Source: JAICWY01 sp964531205
GTDB taxonomy: Bacteria > Vulcanimicrobiota > Vulcanimicrobiia > Vulcanimicrobiales > Vulcanimicrobiaceae
DNA length: 11,855 nucleotides
Direction of reading: 5' to 3'
NCBI GenBank assembly: GCA_964531205.1
Contig: CAZHGH010000089.1
Location: forward strand, 1-11,855
The position numbers were made by a program, and so were the translations under genes. The notes beneath the pieces were generated by a model. It was not told the DNA's origin. It saw nothing but the letters and a program-made list of their open reading frames with translations, and made no database searches. Positions 6,768 to 11,855 of the stretch are shown piece by piece; position 1 is the first letter of the stretch, and each line of letters starts with the position of its first letter.

Positions 6768-7004
6768 CTACCTTTCAGGATGCGGGTGCAGAGTCTCAGG
6801 AACCGGATCGAAGCCGCCGGGATGCAAGGGATTGCACTTCGCCAGGCGCTTCACCGCGAGAATACCTCCGCGAATCAAACCGTGTTTCGCGATAGCCCCC
6901 GCGGCGTACTCCGAGCAGCTCGGATAGAACCGGCACGCCGGGGGCAGCAAAGGGGAAATCAGTTTTTTGTAGGCTCGCAATGCGAGCAATGCGACCGTGC
7001 GCAT
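6768..7004 (-). CDS. yidD: Membrane protein insertion efficiency factor YidD
   Basis: YidD is a small membrane-associated protein that improves YidC-dependent insertion. The 78-residue product contains the family signature CRFYPSCSEYA at 24-34 and CNPLHPGGFDPVP at 57-69, with an amphipathic N-terminus (RTVALLALRAYKKLISPLLPP). I chose ATG 7004-7002. It overlaps the rnpA stop by one base as TGATG and matches the family start. A longer frame reaching back to 7124 would add a stretch that is a shadow of rnpA. The stop is three bases before the TTG of yidC. Confidence 0.95.
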   Translation of the reverse strand: MRTVALLALRAYKKLISPLLPPACRFYPSCSEYAAGAIAKHGLIRGGILAVKRLAKCNPLHPGGFDPVPETLHPHPER

Positions 7005-7324
7005 CAACCAAGAGCACGCTGAAGTTCCGAACACAAGGCCCCATATGAAAGCGCCGCGGCCGAAGGGCGCGCGACGACGAGCAGACGCATGCGGGCATGT
7101 TCCGGAAGAAGTTCGTGAACGCAAGCCGCGAGCCGGCGGCGGAGAGTGTTGCGGACGACGGCCTTGCCAACCGTCTTGGCGACTGTGAACCCGACAAGCG
7201 CCCGGGTGTCCCGGGGTGCCGCATCCGCGCGATAAATCGTGAAATTCGCCGTAGCCGTTCGCCGGCCGCGCTGGCGCAGGCGCGCGAAATCCGCGGTGCG
7301 GCGCAGGCTGGCGAAGCGGCGCAT
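7004..7324 (-). CDS. rnpA: Ribonuclease P protein component
   Basis: RnpA is the basic protein subunit that helps the RNase P RNA bind precursor tRNA and remove its 5' leader. The 106-residue length is typical. The conserved arginine-rich helix is clear: VGKAVVRNTLRRRL at 52-65, the RNR motif region. The N-terminus RRFASLRRTADFARLRQRGRR also matches the family. The ATG at 7324-7322 overlaps the rpmH stop by one base as TGATG. No separate Shine-Dalgarno is evident, so it is probably translated by re-initiation after rpmH. Confidence 0.95.
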   Translation of the reverse strand: MRRFASLRRTADFARLRQRGRRTATANFTIYRADAAPRDTRALVGFTVAKTVGKAVVRNTLRRRLAACVHELLPEHARMRLLVVARPSAAALSYGALCSELQRALG

Positions 7325-7458
7325 CAGACCGTCAGGCGCTTACGCCCCTTCTTACGGCGCGCGTTGATAACGCGGCGGCCGTTCTTCGTGGACATACGCT
7401 CGAGGAAGCCGTGGACGCGCTTGCGGCGCCGGTTGTGCGGCTGGAAAGTCCGCTTCAT
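7324..7458 (-). CDS. rpmH: 50S ribosomal protein L34
   Basis: L34 is a small basic protein of the large ribosomal subunit. The 44-residue sequence starts MKRTFQPHNRRRKRVHGF and ends RRKKGRKRLTV, nearly the family consensus. The ATG is at 7458-7456, with AGGAG at 7475-7471 (a rather long 12-base spacing) and a sigma-70-type promoter upstream. It is the first gene of the leftward operon and faces dnaA across the origin, the classic rpmH-dnaA arrangement. Confidence 0.98.
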   Translation of the reverse strand: MKRTFQPHNRRRKRVHGFLERMSTKNGRRVINARRKKGRKRLTV

Positions 7459-7518
7459 GCTACTGGTTCTCTCCTAAGTAATACGACCGCCGTTAAGCCT
7501 GGCGGGGCACAGCCACCT

Positions 7519-7548
7519 AGTATAGGGGCAGGCTCGCCGCAGCGTCAA
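7519..7548 (-). promoter_or_regulatory. Sigma-70-type promoter of the rpmH operon
   Basis: On the minus strand TTGACG (7548-7543, 5 of 6 to consensus) is separated by 18 bases from TATACT (7524-7519, 5 of 6). A transcript would start near 7512 and have a leader of about 55 bases before rpmH. The leader includes a small CCGCC/GGCGG hairpin (7487-7491 with 7501-7505). This is the best promoter match seen in the window. Confidence 0.75.
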
Positions 7549-7592
7549 GCAGCTGCGGTAAAAAACCAGCTCGATCCGGCGCTCTCCACACT

Positions 7593-7601
7593 TGTGGACA
7601 A
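7593..7601 (-). promoter_or_regulatory. DnaA box, 8 of 9
   Basis: The minus strand reads TTGTCCACA, one change from TTATCCACA. It lies in a local symmetry: CCACA at 7586-7590 and TGTGG at 7593-7597 are inverted across two bases. A weaker ATTTCCACA (7 of 9) follows at 7613-7605. Confidence 0.6.
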
Positions 7602-7742
7602 GATTGTGGAAATCCACCTGGCGGCGCATGCTTGGATCGCGTGAAAAGCTACCATTTTCCGGGCCTTTTCGTGCGTGTCAAGAGCTCTGGAAAGGCGGTG
7701 AAAATTGAGGCGAAAACCCCGTAAAATCGAGGGTTGTACACC

Positions 7743-7759
7743 TGTGGATAAGTGGATAA
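7743..7759 (-). promoter_or_regulatory. Paired DnaA boxes, one perfect
   Basis: The minus strand reads TTATCCACA at 7751-7743, the exact consensus. It is joined head to tail with TTATCCACT at 7759-7751 (8 of 9), sharing one base. Such close boxes are typical of origins where DnaA loads cooperatively. Confidence 0.8.
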
Positions 7760-7824
7760 AAAAGTCGGTAAATTCCGCAGGATAGCAGGCTGATTAAGCC
7801 AATTCCGGCCCTCCCACGCACGGT

Positions 7825-7856
7825 CTTTGTCCACCGACTTTTGTCAGTGGGCAAGG
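7825..7856. promoter_or_regulatory. Imperfect palindrome with DnaA-box-like arms upstream of dnaA
   Basis: Arms 7825-7838 and 7843-7856 are inverted copies matching at 11 of 14 positions around TTTT. The left arm contains TTGTCCACC (7827-7835). The right arm, read on the minus strand, contains TTGCCCACT. The site overlaps the -35 of the dnaA promoter candidate, so it could be an autoregulatory DnaA site or another repressor's operator. Confidence 0.45.
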
Positions 7857-7870
7857 TTCGAAGTTTTAAA
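7841..7870 (+). promoter_or_regulatory. Candidate dnaA promoter
   Basis: TTGTCA (7841-7846) is followed after 18 bases by TTTAAA (7865-7870), a modest match to the sigma-70 consensus. AAGGA at 7872-7876 lies 12 bases before the dnaA ATG and may serve as ribosome binding site. The -35 is inside the palindrome at 7825-7856. Confidence 0.35.
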
Positions 7871-7888
7871 CAAGGACGGACTCTATAG

Positions 7889-9268
7889 ATGGCGCTTGCG
7901 GTTGGCAACCCAGACATTTCCAACGAACTCTGGCAATCCGCGCTCACGGCCCTGGAGCATAAGTTCTCCAAACCGATCTTTGAGATGTGGATCAAGCCGC
8001 TCCGCTTGGTCTCCATGACCGGCAACGAGCTGCTTTTGGCCGTACAAAACAACTTTGCGCGCGACTGGGTTGAGAACCGGCTCAAGGGCCAAATTATTGA
8101 AGTGCTCGCCGAAATTTTCGGCACCGGCATGGAATTACAATTCACCATCGTGCCGGAAGCCGAACCTGTTGCACCAGCGCCAAGCGGAGCGCCGGTCGGC
8201 ATGATTTCCGCGGCGCCGCCGCGGCAAGCAGGCGAATTTCGTCCGGGCAATTTGAATTCGCGCTACACGTTTGAGGAGTTCGTTATCGGCAACTCAAACC
8301 GGTTCGCGCACGCGGCTGCACAAGCTGTTGCCGCGGCGCCTGCACGCGCGTACAATCCGCTGTTTTTATACGGCGGTGTCGGTCTAGGAAAAACCCACCT
8401 TATGCACGCGATCGGTCATCGCGTGTTGCAAGATAATCCCGATGCAAACGTCGTGTACGTTTCTAGTGAGAAGTTCACGAACGAATTCATCATCGCGGTA
8501 CAAAACAACAAGACGGTTGAATTCCGGAACAAATACCGGCAAGTCGACGTGCTGCTCATCGACGACATTCAATTCCTCGAAGGCAAAGAAGGAACGCAAG
8601 AAGAGTTCTTCCACACCTTCAATGCGCTGCACGAATCCGGACGGCAAATCGTCATCTCCAGCGATCGCCCGCCCAAAGAGATTCAGACGCTGGAAAACCG
8701 GCTGCGTTCGCGGTTCGAATGGGGCCTGCTCACCGACATGTCTCCGCCGGATCTCGAAACGCGCGAAGCGATTCTGCGTAAAAAGGCCGAGTCGGAAAAG
8801 ATTCCCGTGCCGGACGAAGTGACATCGTTCATCGCAAAAGTCATTCCCTCGAACATCCGCGAACTCGAAGGCGCGCTCATTCGCGTCGTCGCGTTCTCAT
8901 CGCTGACCAAATCACCGATAACCGTCGACTTAGCTGCCGAAGTGCTCAAGAACGCCGTTGCGCAGGCTCCGCTGCGCCGCGTCACGATCGCTTCGATCAA
9001 AGAGAAAGTCGCGAAAGCCCACGGCCTTACAGTCAAAGAGATGGACAACCATCGCCGCGATCAGCGCGTAGCTGCTCCACGCCAGATCGCGATGTTCATT
9101 TGCACCGAACTGACGGATTGCTCGCTGCCGCACATCGCGCGTGAGTTCAACAAGAAGGACCACACGACCGTGATGTACGCCCGCGATAAAGTCAAAGAAC
9201 AAATGCAACGCGACGAAGCCTATCGAAACAAGATACGATCGCTCATCGCGCTCTGCCAAAACGATTAA
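7889..9268 (+). CDS. dnaA: Chromosomal replication initiator DnaA
   Basis: DnaA binds DnaA boxes as an ATP complex, opens oriC and helps load the replicative helicase. The 459-residue protein has domain I (about 10-88), a short Pro/Ala-rich domain II (about 89-120) and the AAA+ domain III. Domain III carries Walker A GGVGLGKT at 162-169, Walker B LLIDDIQF at 222-229, sensor segment IVISSDRPP and the arginine-finger region RLRSRFEWG. Domain IV has DHTTV at 424-428. Just before this, the family's usual GGR of FGGRDHTTV reads NKK (FNKKDHTTVMYA), still basic but unusual to my eye. ATG 7889 follows the origin, and a strong terminator follows the stop. Confidence 0.98.
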   Translation: MALAVGNPDISNELWQSALTALEHKFSKPIFEMWIKPLRLVSMTGNELLLAVQNNFARDWVENRLKGQIIEVLAEIFGTGMELQFTIVPEAEPVAPAPSGAPVGMISAAPPRQAGEFRPGNLNSRYTFEEFVIGNSNRFAHAAAQAVAAAPARAYNPLFLYGGVGLGKTHLMHAIGHRVLQDNPDANVVYVSSEKFTNEFIIAVQNNKTVEFRNKYRQVDVLLIDDIQFLEGKEGTQEEFFHTFNALHESGRQIVISSDRPPKEIQTLENRLRSRFEWGLLTDMSPPDLETREAILRKKAESEKIPVPDEVTSFIAKVIPSNIRELEGALIRVVAFSSLTKSPITVDLAAEVLKNAVAQAPLRRVTIASIKEKVAKAHGLTVKEMDNHRRDQRVAAPRQIAMFICTELTDCSLPHIAREFNKKDHTTVMYARDKVKEQMQRDEAYRNKIRSLIALCQND

Positions 9269-9275
9269 AGAGAAC

Positions 9276-9302
9276 GGCCCGGGACAATCTCCCGGGCCTT
9301 TT
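9276..9302 (+). terminator. Rho-independent terminator of dnaA
   Basis: GGCCCGGGA (9276-9284) and TCCCGGGCC (9290-9298) form a perfect 9-bp stem around CAATC, followed by TTTT (9299-9302). It begins seven bases after the dnaA TAA. It implies that dnaN is expressed mainly from its own promoter. Confidence 0.9.
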
Positions 9303-9545
9303 CATTTATATACACGCTTTGCTGCACAGGGTGGGTGCGTGCTCGTGGATAACTGCTCGGGTGCGCGGCGGCGTGGAGATGTGTATGAGCCTCCGGGGGT
9401 CATACACACGTTGTTCCAAGCGAAAGGCCGCGTTAAAACGAGAGAATCGGCGGTTGTTCGCAGAATACACCGCCTTACTACTAATACGGTTAGGTCTTTT
9501 TAAAACTAAAGAGCGACGACAGACGAAAGACGAAGTGGATAGACC
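9303..9545 (+). promoter_or_regulatory. dnaA-dnaN intergenic region with degenerate DnaA boxes
   Basis: No gene is supported here. On the minus strand TTATCCACG (9352-9344) matches the DnaA box at 8 of 9 positions. CTATCCACT (9542-9534, 7 of 9) overlaps the dnaN translation start region. A hairpin occupies 9380-9408. A short tandem AGACGAA repeat lies at about 9521-9534. The AT-rich run around 9497-9510 may hold the dnaN promoter, but I see no convincing -35/-10 pair. Boxes on both sides of dnaA resemble bipartite origins such as that of Bacillus subtilis, though that is inference. Confidence 0.5.
9380..9408. repeat. Hairpin in the dnaN upstream region
   Basis: TGTGTATGA (9380-9388) and TCATACACA (9400-9408) are perfect 9-bp inverted copies. 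Between them is an 11-base GC-rich centre that can fold as CC-TCCG-GG. In RNA read on the plus strand this is a cUCCGg tetraloop of the stable UNCG type. There is no T-run after it. It may be a 5' leader structure of dnaN or a dimeric operator. Confidence 0.55.
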
Positions 9546-10661
9546 GTGAAGTTCACCTGTAACAGCAAGGATATTTCGGGGGCCGTGGGAGCCGCCAGCA
9601 AAGTCGTCAACGCGCACACGACCGTGCCGATTCTTTCCAACGTGCTGCTTACGGCCGAGGAAGGGAAGATCGCCGTCCGTGCAACGGACTTGGAGCTTAC
9701 GCTACAGCACGCGTTTCCGGCCGAAGTCAGCGAAGGCGGCAGCGTTACGGTCCCGGCCAAGCTCTTCAGCAGCTACCTCGGGAATCTCCAAGCGGGACTG
9801 CTGGAGCTCACCGGCACGCCGACGCGCGCCAGCGTTAAGTTCGAGCGCAGCAATTACGATTTCCACGCGCTTCCGGCGGACGAGTATCCGCCGCTTCCCA
9901 GCGCGCAGCGGGGTCAGAACTTCAAAATCGGCGGCAAGCGTTTTCGCGACGGTGTGAACGCGACAATCTTCGCAGCATCGAGCGAAGAGGCGCGCGGCGC
10001 CGTGCTCATGGGCACCCTGCTCGAAGTGGAAGGCGACTCGCTCACGATGGTCGCGACGGACGGCTATCGGCTCGCGCGCTATCAGACGACGCTGGAAAGC
10101 GGCATCTCGGGCGCTGAGAGGTACATCGTGCCCTCGCGCGCACTATCGGAGGCCTCCCGCAATTTGGGCGGCGCAGAAAGCGTCGAAGTGACCGCTCTGG
10201 GCGCGCAGAGCAATCAGCTCGCGTTCGGCGCCGGCGACACGTCCATCGTCGTGCGGTTGGTCGACGGACAGTATCCGAACTACGGACAAGTGATTCCGGC
10301 AAAGTTCGACCGCTCGATCACCGTGAGTACGGCAAACCTCATCAGCGCGCTGCGGCGCGCGGAGCTCGTCGCCGGCGATCGCGCGAGCATGGTCAAGTTG
10401 CAGTTCGCGAATCAAACGCTTATCGTGACTGCAAGTTCGGACGTTTCCGGCAACGCGTACGAAGAGCTCGAGGTCGAGCAGCAAGGCGATGATCTGACGA
10501 TCGCCTTCAACGCGCGGTACCTCGTCGAAATTCTGAACCATATCGATTCCGCGCAAACGGTGATGGAATTTCTTGGGCCGCTCTCGCCGGCTGCAATACG
10601 TCCGGTGGAGCCGCCTGAGGGCGCGCAGCAACTCTACGTACTGATGCCTTTGCGGCAATGA
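9546..10661 (+). CDS. dnaN: DNA polymerase III sliding clamp, beta subunit
   Basis: The clamp is a ring dimer that tethers the polymerase and other proteins to DNA. The 371-residue protein shows the three-fold clamp layout: N-terminus MKFTCNSKDISGAVGAASKVV, the central conserved ATDGYRLA in the second domain, and the C-terminal YVLMPLRQ with the conserved MP-R pocket residues. The start is GTG at 9546, with only a weak purine stretch upstream (AAGTGGATAG), which overlaps a degenerate DnaA box. The TGA overlaps the ATG of the next gene by four bases (ATGA). It lies 277 bases after dnaA, behind the terminator. Confidence 0.97.
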   Translation: MKFTCNSKDISGAVGAASKVVNAHTTVPILSNVLLTAEEGKIAVRATDLELTLQHAFPAEVSEGGSVTVPAKLFSSYLGNLQAGLLELTGTPTRASVKFERSNYDFHALPADEYPPLPSAQRGQNFKIGGKRFRDGVNATIFAASSEEARGAVLMGTLLEVEGDSLTMVATDGYRLARYQTTLESGISGAERYIVPSRALSEASRNLGGAESVEVTALGAQSNQLAFGAGDTSIVVRLVDGQYPNYGQVIPAKFDRSITVSTANLISALRRAELVAGDRASMVKLQFANQTLIVTASSDVSGNAYEELEVEQQGDDLTIAFNARYLVEILNHIDSAQTVMEFLGPLSPAAIRPVEPPEGAQQLYVLMPLRQ

Positions 10662-11359
10662 TTGTAGTTACCGATCCGGGTGCGTCGGTTGCTGTCATTA
10701 TCGGCTTAATCTTCCAATTCTGTCTGATCGTTTGTGCCGCGTGGCTGTCCATCGAGACAAAGCTTCTGCGCGAGCGATCACAGGATCAGATAACGGTTGA
10801 TAAGGACGTCGAACGTAATTCGATCGCGCCGTTTCTCCTCATAGATATAGGCGACGACGTTTCAAACGGGCTTATAGTTAGCAACCTCGTCCCGCAGCTC
10901 GCAATCAACGCGTACTCTTTTCTTTACGATGGTACGAATAAGCATTACCGAAAAGATACGGGCGTAACGCCCTATCTTCGCATCGACGATTCTGAAGAGG
11001 ACAAGACCACTAGATTTGCGTCCGCAAAGCTTAACTTAGACGAATTAATTCAAACGATACAACGAGTTCTCCATCGTCTAGATGCCGAGCACCTCAAGGC
11101 GCTAATCTCAAAGGTTGTTCAAACGTATCCGGATCATCAAATCGCAGGTGTCGTCGCCCATGATGTTTTAGGCAATCCATATCTCTGGCTGCGCGTTGGT
11201 AAGTCAAGAAATGGGAATGTCGCTTGGAAAGCAACGAAATGGTCAGGACAACGTTTGCGGCTATATCTCAACGCCGAAACAACATCCGTAGAAGTAACCA
11301 AAAGTAATGGCAAGCCTGCACGAGGAACGGCGTTTAACGCAATTGACGACGCTCGTTAG
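10658..11359 (+). CDS. Unrecognised membrane-anchored protein between dnaN and recF
   Basis: I do not recognise this 233-residue protein. Residues about 9-31 form one hydrophobic helix (VAVIIGLIFQFCLIVCAAWL), followed by a charged stretch. SIAPFLLIDIGDD and the LIVSNLVPQLAINAY segment recall the loosely defined single-pass proteins that carry a beta-rich soluble domain with a 'P-x-L...N-x-x...A' pattern; this is an impression, not a family assignment. The C-terminal half is helical, then beta-rich. Base composition is visibly more AT-rich than that of dnaN, with ATA, TTA and AGA codons. The ATG overlaps the dnaN stop (ATGA), so translation is coupled. The TAG stop is in the same frame as the following recF. 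It looks acquired. Confidence 0.75.
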   Translation: MIVVTDPGASVAVIIGLIFQFCLIVCAAWLSIETKLLRERSQDQITVDKDVERNSIAPFLLIDIGDDVSNGLIVSNLVPQLAINAYSFLYDGTNKHYRKDTGVTPYLRIDDSEEDKTTRFASAKLNLDELIQTIQRVLHRLDAEHLKALISKVVQTYPDHQIAGVVAHDVLGNPYLWLRVGKSRNGNVAWKATKWSGQRLRLYLNAETTSVEVTKSNGKPARGTAFNAIDDAR

Positions 11360-11380
11360 ACCGTAATTCTTCTTTCGTCT

Positions 11381-11855
11381 TTGCATCTGTCGAACGTGCG
11401 TAACTACGTGCAGCTGGAGTTGGAGCCGGCTGCGGGTCTTAACGTGTTCGTTGGACGCAACGCGCAAGGCAAAAGTAATTTGCTGGAAGCGATCTCGCTG
11501 CTCGGAACGGGGAAGTCTTTTCGAACGAGCCGCGAGCGCGATTTGATTCGAGATGGATTCGAATTGGCGACGATCTCCGGCGAAGCGGAAGTACGAGCCG
11601 GAACAGTGCGGTTGGGTTGCACGATTACGTCGACGCCGCGCGGCACACGCAAAATGTATGCCGTCAACGGACGCGGTGTACGCTATGCGAAATTTCTCGG
11701 CAGTTTGCGCGTCGTAACGTTTGTGCCTGCGGATTTGCATCTTGTAAGCGGACCGCCCGCAGGACGTCGTTCTTTTTTAAACGTCGCACTTGCGCAAGAA
11801 CAGAAGACGTACTATCACGAGCTCGCGCGCTATCAGAAAGCACTGACGCAAAAAT
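11381..11855 (+). CDS. recF: DNA repair and recombination ATPase RecF, 5' part
   Basis: RecF is an SMC-like ATPase that works with RecO and RecR to load RecA at gaps. The window holds the N-terminal 158 residues or so of about 360. Seen are SNVRNYVQLELEP, Walker A GRNAQGKSNLLEAI (about 25-38), LGTGKSFRTSRERDLI and the FVPADLHLVSGPPAGRRSFLN segment typical of the family. The start is uncertain. TTG at 11381 is the first common start codon after the preceding TAG. However, alignment to the usual M-x-L-x-x-L-x-L-x-N-x-R-N-Y beginning points to ATT at 11366. No Shine-Dalgarno precedes either. The gene is truncated by the window end, not biologically. Confidence 0.93.
   Translation, partial: MHLSNVRNYVQLELEPAAGLNVFVGRNAQGKSNLLEAISLLGTGKSFRTSRERDLIRDGFELATISGEAEVRAGTVRLGCTITSTPRGTRKMYAVNGRGVRYAKFLGSLRVVTFVPADLHLVSGPPAGRRSFLNVALAQEQKTYYHELARYQKALTQK

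Larger units (their letters stand above)
7549..7888. other. oriC: Putative chromosomal origin oriC (rpmH-dnaA intergenic)
   Basis: The stretch is non-coding and lies between the divergent rpmH and dnaA. It contains one perfect DnaA box (7743-7751), an adjoining 8-of-9 box (7751-7759), an 8-of-9 box at 7593-7601, and 7-of-9 sites at 7605-7613 and 7827-7835. A-rich segments at 7701-7730 recur at roughly helical spacing (AAAATTGAGG at 7701 and AAAATCGAGG at 7723, with CGAAAACCCC between). A-runs also lie at 7758-7763. I could not pick out a confident unwinding element. Gene order, DnaA boxes and transcription away from the gap make origin function likely. Confidence 0.85.

Noticed and set aside
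7005..7124. Longer YidD start at 7124
   Set aside because: The extra residues overlap rnpA, do not match YidD proteins and would displace the TGATG junction.
7640..7675. GAAAAG...CTTTTC inverted repeat in oriC as a terminator
   Set aside because: The six-base arms are 16 bases or more apart, without a GC stem or T-run; chance is likely in this A/T-patterned stretch.
7843..7856. Right palindrome arm as an independent DnaA box
   Set aside because: TTGCCCACT matches only 6 of 9 positions; it is noted only as part of the palindrome.
7678..8250. 190-residue minus-strand frame across oriC and the dnaA start
   Set aside because: It is antisense to dnaA and covers the DnaA boxes; it is Ser/Arg-rich without recognisable motifs, so a shadow of dnaA codons.
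9319..9549. 76-residue reading frame between dnaA and dnaN
   Set aside because: It needs a TTG start, has no ribosome binding site, runs through a hairpin and a DnaA-box-like site, and its composition is not protein-like.
11261..11740. 159-residue minus-strand frame opposite recF
   Set aside because: RecF motifs on the plus strand (Walker A and flanking blocks) account for this DNA; the antisense frame has no family features.
1..11855. CRISPR arrays, tRNA genes, transposase genes
   Set aside because: No regularly spaced direct repeats, no tRNA-like cloverleaf with a T-loop consensus and no transposase motif were seen on reading both strands.

Overview
This is the replication-origin neighbourhood of a bacterial chromosome. 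The genes diverge from a non-coding gap at about 7459-7888. To the left, on the minus strand, runs rpmH - rnpA - yidD - yidC - jag/khpB - (structured insert) - mnmE - two small membrane-protein genes - mnmG - rsmG. To the right, on the plus strand, runs dnaA - dnaN - (an unrecognised membrane-anchored protein) - recF, which is cut by the window end. A fragment of a convergent plus-strand gene occupies the first 95 bases.

The gap holds one perfect DnaA box, several degenerate ones, a good promoter for rpmH and an imperfect palindrome of DnaA-box-like arms just upstream of dnaA, so it is very probably oriC. All genes next to the gap are transcribed away from it, co-oriented with replication. 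The organism is a moderately GC-rich bacterium. The short YidC without a large periplasmic domain and the rpmH-to-rsmG order recall Gram-positive and other Terrabacteria-type lineages. Phylum assignment is a guess from impression only (an Eremiobacterota-like lineage would fit) and should not be relied on.

The leftward genes act together in translation and envelope biogenesis. They include ribosomal protein L34, the RNase P protein, the YidD/YidC membrane-insertion pair, the RNA-binding protein Jag/KhpB, the MnmE-MnmG tRNA wobble-uridine modification enzymes and the RsmG 16S rRNA methyltransferase. Several junctions are one-base or few-base overlaps, which suggests translational coupling. The rightward genes are the replication and repair core: initiator, sliding clamp and RecF.

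Three things depart from the standard layout. A 154-bp element with 23-bp imperfect terminal inverted repeats and two strong internal hairpins sits between jag and mnmE. A pair of membrane-protein genes (HdeD/DUF308-like and DUF3566-like) separates mnmE from mnmG, and mnmG then appears to have its own promoter and a nearly leaderless start. A lower-GC gene for a membrane-anchored protein of unknown function has been placed between dnaN and recF; recF follows its stop codon in the same frame and has no ordinary start codon. The parA/parB genes often found after rsmG are not adjacent here.
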